64,000 nt of DNA from UBA4427 sp045106235 (GTDB lineage: Bacteria > Myxococcota_A > UBA9160 > UBA4427): contig JBGCEJ010000019.1 in assembly GCA_045106235.1 (NCBI GenBank), forward strand, positions 22,214 to 86,213, written 5' to 3'. Each line of letters begins with the position of its first letter. Positions within the stretch are counted from its first letter, which is position 1. This document shows, piece after piece, positions 33,959-42,462 of the stretch. The notes below the pieces were generated by a model. That model saw only the letters and a list, made by a program, of their open reading frames with translations, made no database searches and was not told the origin of the DNA. The translations under genes were made by a program, and so were the position numbers.

Positions 33959-34032
33959 GCGACTGATCAACCGCCGGAGCGCCTGATCAACCGCCGGGGC
34001 GCCTGATCAACTGCCGGGGCGCCTTCTCAAAA
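33959..34032. repeat. Tandem repeat, 20-bp unit, about 3.6 copies
   Basis: Units of 20 bp start at 33959 (GCGACTGATCAACCGCCGGA), 33979 and 33999, then a partial copy from 34019. Each has a TGATCA palindrome and differs by one or two bases. It fills the gap between the FAD oxidoreductase stop and the convergent esterase stop, just after a CCGCG-CGCGG stem around the stop codon (33933-33949). Confidence 0.9.
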
Positions 34033-36006
34033 AGCGTTCGTATGATCCAGTGAGGGCACCATCAGTCGCGACTCGACCGGGAATGCAGCACACGCTCCGT
34101 CGAGCGCACCGTCGTAGTCTTCCATCGTGAGCGAATCGCTCCACTGCAGGAAATTCTTGAAGACGCGACATCGTTCCTCGTCATTGAAGAGGCGCGGATC
34201 CTTCTCCGCCCGCCGCATGACGTAGCCCTGATCGACCTGGTCGCGGCCCACCTCGAGGCCACCGTCTCGCTCTGAATCAAAGATGATGTACTTCGGATCC
34301 TCGGCTTCGAGTCCCCAAGGCTCCCAGAGCGGAAGTTCGCCCTCCTGCCCCTGTCCCGGCGCGTGCGTATGCGCGAAGTTCGACCAGTAAGAGCGCATCT
34401 GCTTCGAGAGCAGCGCTGCCGAGTCGACGTCATCATAGACGAAGCGATTAAAGAAGCCGAGATCCTGCAGTCCGAAGACGAAGAACATCTCCATCGCATG
34501 GGCTGCGCCCAGCAACTTCGAAAGATCGGCCCCCATCACAGTCGGTTGCTCGTCCCAATCGAATCGGTAGCCCCAGACACTCGGCCCCTGTGCCTTTCGC
34601 ATCGCCGAAAGCGGTTCGTCCGCGCCGATCGCGCGCCACATCAGCCCGCCGTACTCACCCTCCACGTCATAGAGCCGCTCATTCGAGAGCCCCGACGGAA
34701 TTCCCAGCGTCGTCGATACATGCGGCGAATCGCCGAGAAGCAGGAAGAGCTTGCTCTCCTCTCGATTCGTCCCCGCCATGAACGGCACTTCGTTGTAAGC
34801 GCCCTTCGTGCCGAGCGTTTCGAGGAGCGGCGCGTCGACGATCACCGTCCCGTCGCGAAAGACGTTAGGCGACATGTACATGGGCATCGTTTCGCCCGCC
34901 ATCACGTCGATAAACGGCTGCAAGAGCTCCTGATAGGAGAAGCTTCTCAGGAAGGCCTCGACTGCCGCGTCATCCATACTCGCGATGATCTCTTTGGCTG
35001 CCTCGCGACTCGCGGCCTTCCCTTCCCCGCGCAGGAGCGCAATCAGAAGTTCAGAAGAGGAGCCCGGGAGCCCGATGGCCTCCGCGTCGTCCGTAAAGTT
35101 CTCCGACTGAGCCCGCGTCATCGCGCTTGGCACGCCACTCTCGGCGATTCCCGCGTGAAAGAGCCCCTTCGCCTTCGGCGAGGCCAGCAGCGAATACACA
35201 TTCACGCCGCCCGCGGACTCGCCGAAGATCGTGACGCTCCCCGGATCGCCGCCGAATTCAGAGATATTGTCGCGCACCCACTCGAGCGCCCGAACCATAT
35301 CCAGCGTTCCGAAATTCCCAGAGGCGTCTTCGGGCGTCTCGGCACTCGCCCGCAGCGCCGGATGCGAAAGCCATCCGAAAACGCCGAGGCGATAATTGAT
35401 CGTCACGACGATGACGTCGTTGTCCCGAGCGAGCGCATCGACAGGCAGCTGATTGCCCGCCCCCATGCTATTTCCGCCGCCGTGAATCCAAAACATCACC
35501 GGCTTCCGCGCCGTCCCCGTCGGCACTTCGCCTGCACCGAAGGCCGGCGCAAAAATGTCGAGATAGAGGCAGTCCTCGCTGCCGAAGAAGGGCCCGTCGC
35601 CCTGCCCCGCGCTCAGCTGTGCGCATTCGGAGCCCGAAGTCAGGGCCTCACGGCGCCCCTCCCAAGCCAGGGGAGGCTGTGGCGCTCGCCAGCGCAGCGC
35701 CCCCACCGGCGGTTCGGCAAACGGAATCCCTCGCCAGACATGAACCTGCCCTTCCTCGCTTGCGGCGCCGATCAGTTCGCCCTGGGCAAGCGTCCGTGTC
35801 GTGGCGGGATCGGACATCGGCTTGCTCGCGCTACAGCCGAGAACGCCGAGCCCAAGCGCGATGCATCCAAGCAGACCTGCCAGCATGGGGCGGCCGAGGC
35901 GAGAAGGCTGTACGGCATGGGTGCGCGGGGCATGGGCGCGTGTAGAGACGCACGCAGAGACAGAGGCCGAAGCGGAAAAACGAGGGAAGCGGATCGAAGC
36001 TGACAC
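34027..36006 (-). CDS. Type B carboxylesterase, lipoprotein
   Basis: A 659-residue alpha/beta hydrolase of the carboxylesterase/cholinesterase type. Motifs: WRGIPFAEPPVGALRW, SEDCLYLDIFAP, the oxyanion-hole WIHGGGN, and the nucleophile GESAGG with Ser264. A signal with lipobox GVLGC near residue 57 suggests an outer-membrane or periplasmic lipoprotein. GTG 36006 is chosen because AGGAG lies upstream; an earlier TTG at 36045 has none. It cleaves carboxylic esters outside the cytoplasm; the substrate is unknown. The N-terminal 40 residues before the signal core are unusually long and Arg-rich, so a later start is also possible. Confidence 0.93.
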   Translation of the reverse strand: MSASIRFPRFSASASVSACVSTRAHAPRTHAVQPSRLGRPMLAGLLGCIALGLGVLGCSASKPMSDPATTRTLAQGELIGAASEEGQVHVWRGIPFAEPPVGALRWRAPQPPLAWEGRREALTSGSECAQLSAGQGDGPFFGSEDCLYLDIFAPAFGAGEVPTGTARKPVMFWIHGGGNSMGAGNQLPVDALARDNDVIVVTINYRLGVFGWLSHPALRASAETPEDASGNFGTLDMVRALEWVRDNISEFGGDPGSVTIFGESAGGVNVYSLLASPKAKGLFHAGIAESGVPSAMTRAQSENFTDDAEAIGLPGSSSELLIALLRGEGKAASREAAKEIIASMDDAAVEAFLRSFSYQELLQPFIDVMAGETMPMYMSPNVFRDGTVIVDAPLLETLGTKGAYNEVPFMAGTNREESKLFLLLGDSPHVSTTLGIPSGLSNERLYDVEGEYGGLMWRAIGADEPLSAMRKAQGPSVWGYRFDWDEQPTVMGADLSKLLGAAHAMEMFFVFGLQDLGFFNRFVYDDVDSAALLSKQMRSYWSNFAHTHAPGQGQEGELPLWEPWGLEAEDPKYIIFDSERDGGLEVGRDQVDQGYVMRRAEKDPRLFNDEERCRVFKNFLQWSDSLTMEDYDGALDGACAAFPVESRLMVPSLDHTNAF

Positions 36007-36159
36007 GCGTAGATCTCCTGGTCTGAGGGGCCAGCAGTCTACCAAATGGGCGGCCGACGAGAAATCCGCAGCGTCTCGTCAGGCCATTTCTCAGGCCGAG
36101 CGCTGGGTTAATGTCCGGAGGCAGGAAGAAGCTCCGCCACGACGCACAAGGGAGAAAGC

Positions 36160-37482
36160 ATGGCCTGGGATTTTCAAACGGAACCCGAATTCGAAGAGAC
36201 CCTCGACTGGATTCGAGATTTCGTCGACAACACGATTATCCCCCTCGACCTCCTCTGCGAAGGGCTCAACCAGGCCCAGCTCGATGCCCTATGGGCGCCG
36301 CTCAAGGAACAAGTCAAAGCGAAGGGCCTCTGGGCACCCCATCTCGGTCCCGAACACGGCGGCCAGGGCATGGGCCAAGTCAAGCTCGCCCTGATCCATG
36401 AGATTCTCGGACGCCATCCCCTCGCATCCGAAATGTTCGGCTGCCAGGGTCCGGACTCGGGCAATACCGAGCTCCTCGCCGTCGGCGCGAACGCCGAACA
36501 GCGCGAACGCTGGCTCGATCCCCTCATGCGCGGCGAAGTGCGCAGCTCTTTCTCGATGACCGAACCTCATGTCGCCAGCTCGGATCCGACCGCGATGCAA
36601 ACGCGCGCCGTCCGGGACGGAGATCAGTGGGTCATCAACGGTCATAAATGGTTCGCCTCGAACGCCTCGGTCGCGGACTTCACCCTCCTCTTCGCGATCA
36701 CGGATCCCGACGCGGCGCCGCATCAGCGCGCTTCGATGCTCGTCGTTCCCAAGGGCACGCCGGGCATGACGGTCGTCCGCGATGTCGGCTCCATGTCTCA
36801 TCCCCACGCCTCGGAGCCGGGCCATCTCTACGACCGAATCGGCGGACATAGCGAGGTCATCTACGAAAACTGCCGCGTCCCCCTCGACCATATGATTGGC
36901 GAACCCGGCGAAGGTTTCCTGCTTTCCCAGAAGCGTCTCGGCGGAGGACGGATTCATCATGCGATGCGATGCATAGGGCAGGCCCAGCGTGCCTTCGAAA
37001 TGATGTGCGAGCGCGCGGCTTCCCGCGAAACCAAGGGAAAGCCCCTCGGCAAGATGCAGATGGTGCAAGACATGATCGCCGAGTCGTACACCCAGCTCGA
37101 AACCGCACGGCTGATCGTCTTGCGCGCCGCGTGGACTATGGATCAGCGCGGTGATCACGGCTCCAAGTCGCGCACGGAAATTTCGATGATCAAATACTAT
37201 GTCCCGAAGTTGACCCTCGAGATCATCGATCGCGCGATCCAAATCCACGGCGCCCTCGGCTACACCACGGATATGCCTCTCGAAGAAATGTACCGCGGCG
37301 GACGCGCCCTTCGGATCGCCGACGGCGCGGACGAAGTGCATAAGCAAGCAATGGCGCGGCAGATCCTAAAAGACGTCGAGCCCGTCACCCCCTACCCGAG
37401 CGAGCATGTGCCGACGCGCCGCGCCGAGGCGAAAAAACGCTTTGGAGCCCAGATCGAAGCCGTCCGCGCGATGCGTTCGTAG
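36160..37482 (+). CDS. Acyl-CoA dehydrogenase
   Basis: A 440-residue FAD enzyme that introduces a 2,3-double bond into an acyl-CoA. Recognisable parts are the N-terminal helices, SFSMTEPHVASSDPTAM (FAD/substrate contact), VINGHKWFASNA, and a C-terminal helical domain with IDRAIQIHGALGYTTDMPLE. The length and ending match the long ACAD10/11- or CaiA-like bacterial group rather than short-chain enzymes. GGGAGAAA precedes the ATG. It converges on a phosphotransferase of the ACAD10 N-terminal type, an association known from eukaryotic ACAD10/11 fusions, so the two may work on hydroxy- or phospho-acyl-CoAs (inference). Confidence 0.95.
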   Translation: MAWDFQTEPEFEETLDWIRDFVDNTIIPLDLLCEGLNQAQLDALWAPLKEQVKAKGLWAPHLGPEHGGQGMGQVKLALIHEILGRHPLASEMFGCQGPDSGNTELLAVGANAEQRERWLDPLMRGEVRSSFSMTEPHVASSDPTAMQTRAVRDGDQWVINGHKWFASNASVADFTLLFAITDPDAAPHQRASMLVVPKGTPGMTVVRDVGSMSHPHASEPGHLYDRIGGHSEVIYENCRVPLDHMIGEPGEGFLLSQKRLGGGRIHHAMRCIGQAQRAFEMMCERAASRETKGKPLGKMQMVQDMIAESYTQLETARLIVLRAAWTMDQRGDHGSKSRTEISMIKYYVPKLTLEIIDRAIQIHGALGYTTDMPLEEMYRGGRALRIADGADEVHKQAMARQILKDVEPVTPYPSEHVPTRRAEAKKRFGAQIEAVRAMRS

Positions 37483-37503
37483 CCTGCCGCCCGGGAGTCG
37501 TCT

Positions 37504-37518
37504 CGCCTCTAGGAGGCG
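37504..37518. terminator. Stop-codon palindrome between acyl-CoA dehydrogenase and phosphotransferase
   Basis: CGCCTC-TAG-GAGGCG is a perfect 6-bp inverted repeat. The phosphotransferase stop (minus strand, 37509-37511) lies across its centre. The 11-mer GCCTCTAGGAG recurs at the stop of the epimerase gene near 38665. No T-run is present. Confidence 0.35.
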
Positions 37519-38579
37519 CCGAGCTTCCTTGCATACTCGCGGGATAGATCCGCCAGGGGCAGCGCCAGCTTCCCAAGCTCCGCGGCCTGCGCTCCGGCGG
37601 CGGTGCCTGCCTTGGCGCGGCCCGCTATGCCGAACATAATGCCCGCCGTGCGGAAGAGATGGAAAGCGAGATAGAAGTCGAGGTCGTCGATCCCGTCGCG
37701 ACCGACGAGTTCGCAGTACCGCGACACGTATTCATCCCGGCTCGGAATCCCCATTGCCGGAAGCTGCTCTTCCGTCACGCCCTCGAAGACGCCCTTCGGA
37801 GAGAGCCGCTGGGAAAGGTGATAGGTCAAATCCGCAAGCGGATGCCCCAGGGTCGAGAGTTCCCAATCGAGCACCGCCACGAGCCGAGGCTCCGTGGGGT
37901 GGATCATCAGGTTATTCAGCCCGAAATCGCCATGCACGATCGTGGTCGTATCGTCCGCGGGCACGTTCGAGGGCAGCCACTCCATGAGGTACTCCATGGA
38001 TTCACTCCGCGGCACGTCGGCACTCGAATACTGCTTCGACCAGACGTGGATCTGGCGCGCAAAATAGTTGCCCTGCTTTCCGTAGTCCGAGAGACCGATG
38101 GCGGCGTAGTCAATCTGATGAAGCTGAGCCAGGATTTCGACCTGAGAAGCGTAGAGACTGCGACGATCTTCGGGGCTCCAGCCCGGCAGGGTCTGATCCG
38201 TGATGATCCGCCCATGCACCCGGTCCATTAGATAGAACTCGGTCCCGATCACCGACTCATCTTCGCAGTACACGCGGACACGCGGGACGGGAAAATCCGT
38301 CTGACCTAACGCCGAAAGCGCCTTGTACTCACGATCGATCGCATGCGCCGAGCTGACGAGCTTTCCGGGCGGCTTGCGGCGAAGAACCCACTCACCTTGC
38401 CCTTCACCTCCCCCGTCAGAAAGGTGGTACGTCGGATTCGACTGCCCACCCACGAATTGCCGGACGCGTAAGCCGCCTTCGAATTCATCGAGATGCGCAC
38501 GCACGAAGGCTTCGAGCTTGGGAACATCGAGCTGATGTCTGGGGTCGACTTCTTGGATACCGGTTTCGATCGTCGTCAT
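37509..38579 (-). CDS. Phosphotransferase family protein (ACAD10/APH-like)
   Basis: A 356-residue aminoglycoside-phosphotransferase-fold kinase. Motifs: GGQSNPTYHL (glycine-loop equivalent), EYLMEW region, the catalytic HGDFGLNNLM and the metal-binding VLDWELSTLGHPLADL. In bacteria this subgroup, homologous to the kinase domain of ACAD10/11, is often next to acyl-CoA dehydrogenases, as here, and is thought to phosphorylate 4-hydroxyacyl-CoA. The ATG at 38579 is used; the ribosome site is weak. It is the last gene of a minus-strand run after an epimerase and an amidohydrolase. Confidence 0.93.
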   Translation of the reverse strand: MTTIETGIQEVDPRHQLDVPKLEAFVRAHLDEFEGGLRVRQFVGGQSNPTYHLSDGGGEGQGEWVLRRKPPGKLVSSAHAIDREYKALSALGQTDFPVPRVRVYCEDESVIGTEFYLMDRVHGRIITDQTLPGWSPEDRRSLYASQVEILAQLHQIDYAAIGLSDYGKQGNYFARQIHVWSKQYSSADVPRSESMEYLMEWLPSNVPADDTTTIVHGDFGLNNLMIHPTEPRLVAVLDWELSTLGHPLADLTYHLSQRLSPKGVFEGVTEEQLPAMGIPSRDEYVSRYCELVGRDGIDDLDFYLAFHLFRTAGIMFGIAGRAKAGTAAGAQAAELGKLALPLADLSREYARKLGAS

Positions 38580-38650
38580 GACGGGAAGCGTGCCCACCCA
38601 CGGCGCTGATCGCAAGGGGGCCCGCGCAGGGACCGCGAGCGAGCGCAGAA

Positions 38651-38670
38651 AGAGGCCTGCTTCAGCCTCT
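38651..38670 (-). terminator. Stem-loop at the epimerase stop
   Basis: On the minus strand AGAGGC and GCCTCT form a 6-bp stem that starts within the TAG stop and is followed by TTTCT. A short T-run makes a weak intrinsic terminator possible. Confidence 0.4.
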
Positions 38671-39571
38671 AGGAGACGAGCCAGTCAGGATGTCGCTCCT
38701 GCACCATCCGGCGCAGGCCTTCTTTCCAATCCACTTTCGCTGGCCCAACGAGCGCCTGCATGCGCGCATTGTCCGTCTTGACCGACTCGATCGTTTCCGA
38801 CGTGATATCGAATTTCGGCTCGACGCCGATCAGTTCACCCAGGTATGCACACCAAGTCTCTATGCTGACATGATCCTGGCCGCTCCAATTGACGATCTCC
38901 GCCGGAACCCCCGCAGCCTGAACAAGCCCCGTAACGGTCCGGTTGATGTCGTCCTGATGGAGCAGAGTGTATTCCGAAGGCGTATTCGTATGGACGGGAA
39001 TCGGCACGCCGTTCTTAATCATCATCAGGTGATAGTAGGGCCAGCCCCCGTTCGAGCCGTAAGGCGTGTTCAGCCGCGTGATGATCGTCGGCAGCTTGAA
39101 TTCCCGCGCCGCGAAACGAACGACCGCTTCGGCGCCGATTTTCGAAACGCTGTAGGTCGGGGCCATCACGCGATGGTTATCGCCTAAGGGGCTGGTCTCG
39201 GTAAAGGCAGTATGCCCATCCGCTTCGTAGACGCCGGTCGTCGAGCAATGCAGAAAGCCCTTGGCGCGGCGACAATGGCTCATCAAGAGCCCGACCCCTT
39301 CGCCGTTCGCGCGGATATCCGTTTCAAAATCCGGCGTGCGGGAGCAAGCGAAATGCAAGACATAGTCGAAATCGTCGGGCAGCTCGGAAAAGTCCCCCGC
39401 CCCGAAATCGCTTCTGGCACATTGAACACCGGCGGCTTCGAGCGAAGTCTGCTTTTCCGGATCAGAAAAACGCGCCGTTCCCCAGACTTCGTTCTCCCCC
39501 GCCAGACTCATCGCCACGGGTCCTGCGACCTGTCCCGTCGGGCCGGTCACCAAAATCTTCTGTCCCTGCAT
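38669..39571 (-). CDS. NAD-dependent epimerase/dehydratase family protein
   Basis: A 300-residue extended SDR. TGPTGQVAGPVA near residue 9 is the NAD-binding motif, STTGVY contains the catalytic Ser/Thr and YSVSK the Tyr-Lys pair. The C-terminal half is the substrate domain typical of sugar-nucleotide or steroid-type extended SDRs; which one is not decided by the sequence. ATG 39571 follows GAGGAA; a TTG two codons upstream is unlikely. It lies 24 bases after the amidohydrolase gene and before the phosphotransferase on the same strand, so these three are probably one operon. Confidence 0.92.
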   Translation of the reverse strand: MQGQKILVTGPTGQVAGPVAMSLAGENEVWGTARFSDPEKQTSLEAAGVQCARSDFGAGDFSELPDDFDYVLHFACSRTPDFETDIRANGEGVGLLMSHCRRAKGFLHCSTTGVYEADGHTAFTETSPLGDNHRVMAPTYSVSKIGAEAVVRFAAREFKLPTIITRLNTPYGSNGGWPYYHLMMIKNGVPIPVHTNTPSEYTLLHQDDINRTVTGLVQAAGVPAEIVNWSGQDHVSIETWCAYLGELIGVEPKFDITSETIESVKTDNARMQALVGPAKVDWKEGLRRMVQERHPDWLVS

Positions 39572-39595
39572 GACCAATTCCTCTTTTCCTATTTC

Positions 39596-41371
39596 TTACT
39601 TCGCGGCGTTTGCAGTCGCCGCGGGCGGTGCGGGCTGGCTGCCGCGAATCACATTGCCATTCAGAGCCCCTGTCGGCTCCCCTTCTTCGAACGCCACCTG
39701 CCCCGAAACGATCGTCTTCCGGTAGCCCGTCGCTTTCTGGATCAGACGCCGCCCTCCGGCCGGCAGGTCGTAGGTCACGGTCGGTTCATGCAGACTCAGA
39801 TTATCGAAATCAATCACGTTGAGATCGGCCTTGTAGCCCTCGCCCACGATGCCGCGATCATAAAGTCCCACCAGCTCGGCAGTCTCCTTCGTTTGCATCC
39901 GAACCAGCCGCTCAAGCGGAAGTTTCTTGCCCCGTGTGCGGTCGCGTCCCCAATGCTGAATCAGCGTCGTCGGAAAACTCGCATCGCAGAGCACGCCGCA
40001 ATGCGCGCCGCCGTCACTCAGGCCGAACACAGTATGCGGATGCTCGAGCATCTCTTCGACATAGTCGAGATTGCCGGGCAGGTAGTTGAAAAGCGGATGA
40101 TAGATCAGTGCCTTGCCCTCCTTTTCGAGCAGCATGTCATAGACAATTTCGGCCGAGGTCTTCCCCGCGCGCTTTGCAATCGATTCGACGGAGTCCTCGG
40201 GCGAAGGCTCGTAGTTTGCCGGCTCGCCGAGACGGAACATCTTGTGGAAGCTGGAGATGATCTCGTTGACGAGCGCCCCGGCGTTGCCCGCATCTTCCGA
40301 AAGGATCTGGGCGCGCACTTCAGGCTTGCGCAGGTTCGCAACCCGCTCCGCAAGCGGCAGAGACTCCAACGTCGCGAGATTCACGGTCGCCTTCGCGAAA
40401 GAGGGATGGAAGCTGAACGGGTTCAGCGTCGCAGTCAGCCCCAAGAGAACACCCGTAGCTCGCGGCGGAACCTGCCCGCGCATCGTCAGGCCGTCCGCCT
40501 GCGCTTCCGTCACGGCATCGAGGAGCTGCTTCCACCAATCCGGTCGCGCGTCTTGCTGTTCGACGGTGATCGAAACCGGTCGCCCCGACACCTCCGCCAT
40601 GCGGCGGAACATCTTGAACTCTTCTCCAAAATGGTTGAAGTCGCTGATGCCTTGCAGCACGCCCTTCCCCGCGTCCGACAAGGACTGCGCAATCCCAACG
40701 AGTTCATCCTCATGGGCCGTAATCGTCGGCGTCACCACGCCATTCACGTCCTTATGCTTCACCGTCCGCGAAGTACTGAAACCGAGCGCCCCCGCATCCA
40801 GTGCCTCACGCACCAATTTCGCCATGCCGTCAATCTCTTCCGGCGTCGCGACTTCATGCGCCGGGCCACGATCGCCCATCACATAAGCGCGCACGGCGCC
40901 GTGCGGCACCTGCGTCCCGACATCGATCGCAAGGGGCGAGGCCCCGAGCGCGTCGATGTATTCCGGGAAGGTTTCCCAATTCCACTTGATCCCTTCATGC
41001 AAAGCCGTGCCGGGAATATCTTCAACGCCTTCCATCAGGCCGATCAACCAATCGCGCTGCTCCGGATGGCAGGGCGCAAAACCGACGCCGCAATTCCCCG
41101 TGACGATGGTCGTCACCCCGTGATAAGTCGAAGGCGAGACAAAGGGGTCCCAAGTGACCTGACCGTCGTAGTGGGTATGGGCATCGATGAATCCCGGGGT
41201 CACGATGCAGCCCTGCGCGTCGATCTGATCGGTTTGCGTCGCGTCGATTTGCGCTTCGTCGAGCTGGCCGACCGCCACGATCCGGTCGCCACGAACAGCG
41301 ACGTCCCCCGCAAAGGGCGCGTCGCCCGTGCCGTCGTAGATGGTTCCGTTTCGAATAATCAGGTCGTACAT
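39596..41371 (-). CDS. N-acyl-D-amino-acid deacylase family amidohydrolase
   Basis: A 591-residue cytoplasmic amidohydrolase. The metal-binding start is DAHTHYDGQ, followed by TGNCGVG with the Cys seen in D-aminoacylases, and SDGGAHC late in the barrel. Unlike the exported relative at 24561 it has no signal peptide and keeps the Cys rather than a Glu at the metal-bridging position. The first residues MYDLIIRNGTIYDGTG are typical of the family. ATG 41371 follows GTAGGAAAT. A Pro/Ala-rich C-terminal tail is poorly conserved. The real substrate may be a D-amino-acid amide or another amide; the name is by family only. Confidence 0.93.
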   Translation of the reverse strand: MYDLIIRNGTIYDGTGDAPFAGDVAVRGDRIVAVGQLDEAQIDATQTDQIDAQGCIVTPGFIDAHTHYDGQVTWDPFVSPSTYHGVTTIVTGNCGVGFAPCHPEQRDWLIGLMEGVEDIPGTALHEGIKWNWETFPEYIDALGASPLAIDVGTQVPHGAVRAYVMGDRGPAHEVATPEEIDGMAKLVREALDAGALGFSTSRTVKHKDVNGVVTPTITAHEDELVGIAQSLSDAGKGVLQGISDFNHFGEEFKMFRRMAEVSGRPVSITVEQQDARPDWWKQLLDAVTEAQADGLTMRGQVPPRATGVLLGLTATLNPFSFHPSFAKATVNLATLESLPLAERVANLRKPEVRAQILSEDAGNAGALVNEIISSFHKMFRLGEPANYEPSPEDSVESIAKRAGKTSAEIVYDMLLEKEGKALIYHPLFNYLPGNLDYVEEMLEHPHTVFGLSDGGAHCGVLCDASFPTTLIQHWGRDRTRGKKLPLERLVRMQTKETAELVGLYDRGIVGEGYKADLNVIDFDNLSLHEPTVTYDLPAGGRRLIQKATGYRKTIVSGQVAFEEGEPTGALNGNVIRGSQPAPPAATANAAK

Positions 41372-41575
41372 ATTTCCTACCACTCGGTTGAGATCGCTGA
41401 AAAGAAATCGCATCGGCGACGCTAAGGCGTCTCGCAGAATGGTGAACATCCTGCGAGGGAGATCGCCCAGAATCACCCTCCCAAGAGCGTATCCGCTTGA
41501 AGCCACGAAAGCCCGCACGCCCCCGAGGACCCTCACGGGGCGCAAGCTGCGCCGAAAACTCGCTACCCTCACGCC

Positions 41576-42454
41576 ATGTCCACTTCACGCCACAATCCGC
41601 GTTCAGAATCGTCGCCCACTCTACACTCCGCAGCCGGCTTCCCCGGCCCTGCCTCCGGCTCCGCTCCCGCTCCCGCCCGCGACCGCTCCAGCGAGACGCC
41701 GCGCGGCGCCCGCAAGCGCATAGCCGGCTTTACGGGGCTCCAGGTCCTCGGCGCCGTCGCGGTCGCCATGCTGCTGACCGCGGGCGTGACCTACTGGGTC
41801 GTCCGCACCTATATCTGGCCCGCCGACTTCGAACCTGTCGCGCTCTCGCAAGTCGAACAGGTCGAGCTCGACGGCAAACTGCGGGCCTTGGGAATCGATC
41901 CGCCCGCACCCGCCCAGAAAGAAAGCACCGGCGCCGTATCCTCTCGCGGCCCCTCAACTCCTTCCGATGCCTCTAATGCGTCCGGCCCCAGGCCGTCCGC
42001 CGAAGCTCAGGAAACGGCGGAAGAATGGCTACGCGCCGAACGGTATAGCGAGGACCCGTCCAAGCGTGAAATTGGGCTGAATGAGCGCGAGCTGAACGCA
42101 CTGCTTGCGCATAACACGGACCTTGCGAAGAAACTCGCGGTCGACCTGTCCGATGATCTCGCCAGCGCGCGGCTTTTAATTCCCGTCGATCCGGACTTCC
42201 CCGTGCTCGGCGGCCGGACCCTGCGTGTCGCTGCGGGACTCGAACTCAAATACGGCGATGGCCGCCCCGTCGTGATCGTCCGCGGCGTGAGCCTCATGGG
42301 CGTCCCGATCCCCAACGCCTGGCTCGGAAACCTGAAAAACGTCGACCTCGTCGAACAATTCGGAGGCGGACCGGGAATCTGGAAAGCGTTTTCCGACGGC
42401 GTCGAGTTCGTCGAGATCCGAGAGGGTGAACTCAAGATCAAGCTGAAGCCCTGA
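41576..42454 (+). CDS. Conserved membrane-anchored protein of unknown function
   Basis: A 292-residue protein with a Ser/Pro/Ala-rich cytoplasmic leader (1-46), one membrane helix (about 51-75), a variable linker, and a conserved domain starting near EIGLNERELNALLAHNTDL and including LDPDFPVLGG-type and GVPIPNAWLGNLKNVDL segments. I recall homologues in other proteobacteria sometimes mislabelled as arginine succinyltransferase; no such activity is visible here. The domain faces the periplasm if the helix is a simple anchor. It is divergent from the amidohydrolase gene and converges on a sulfotransferase gene eight bases away. Confidence 0.85.
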   Translation: MSTSRHNPRSESSPTLHSAAGFPGPASGSAPAPARDRSSETPRGARKRIAGFTGLQVLGAVAVAMLLTAGVTYWVVRTYIWPADFEPVALSQVEQVELDGKLRALGIDPPAPAQKESTGAVSSRGPSTPSDASNASGPRPSAEAQETAEEWLRAERYSEDPSKREIGLNERELNALLAHNTDLAKKLAVDLSDDLASARLLIPVDPDFPVLGGRTLRVAAGLELKYGDGRPVVIVRGVSLMGVPIPNAWLGNLKNVDLVEQFGGGPGIWKAFSDGVEFVEIREGELKIKLKP

Positions 42455-42462
42455 CCCTGGAC

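Noticed and set aside
34363..36003. 546-codon open frame on the plus strand
   Set aside because: Antisense to the type B carboxylesterase with its GESAGG motif; composition is Arg/His-rich.
39212..41425. 737-codon open frame on the plus strand
   Set aside because: Antisense to the well-supported deacylase-family amidohydrolase and the epimerase; Arg/His-rich with no family motif, a GC-driven shadow.
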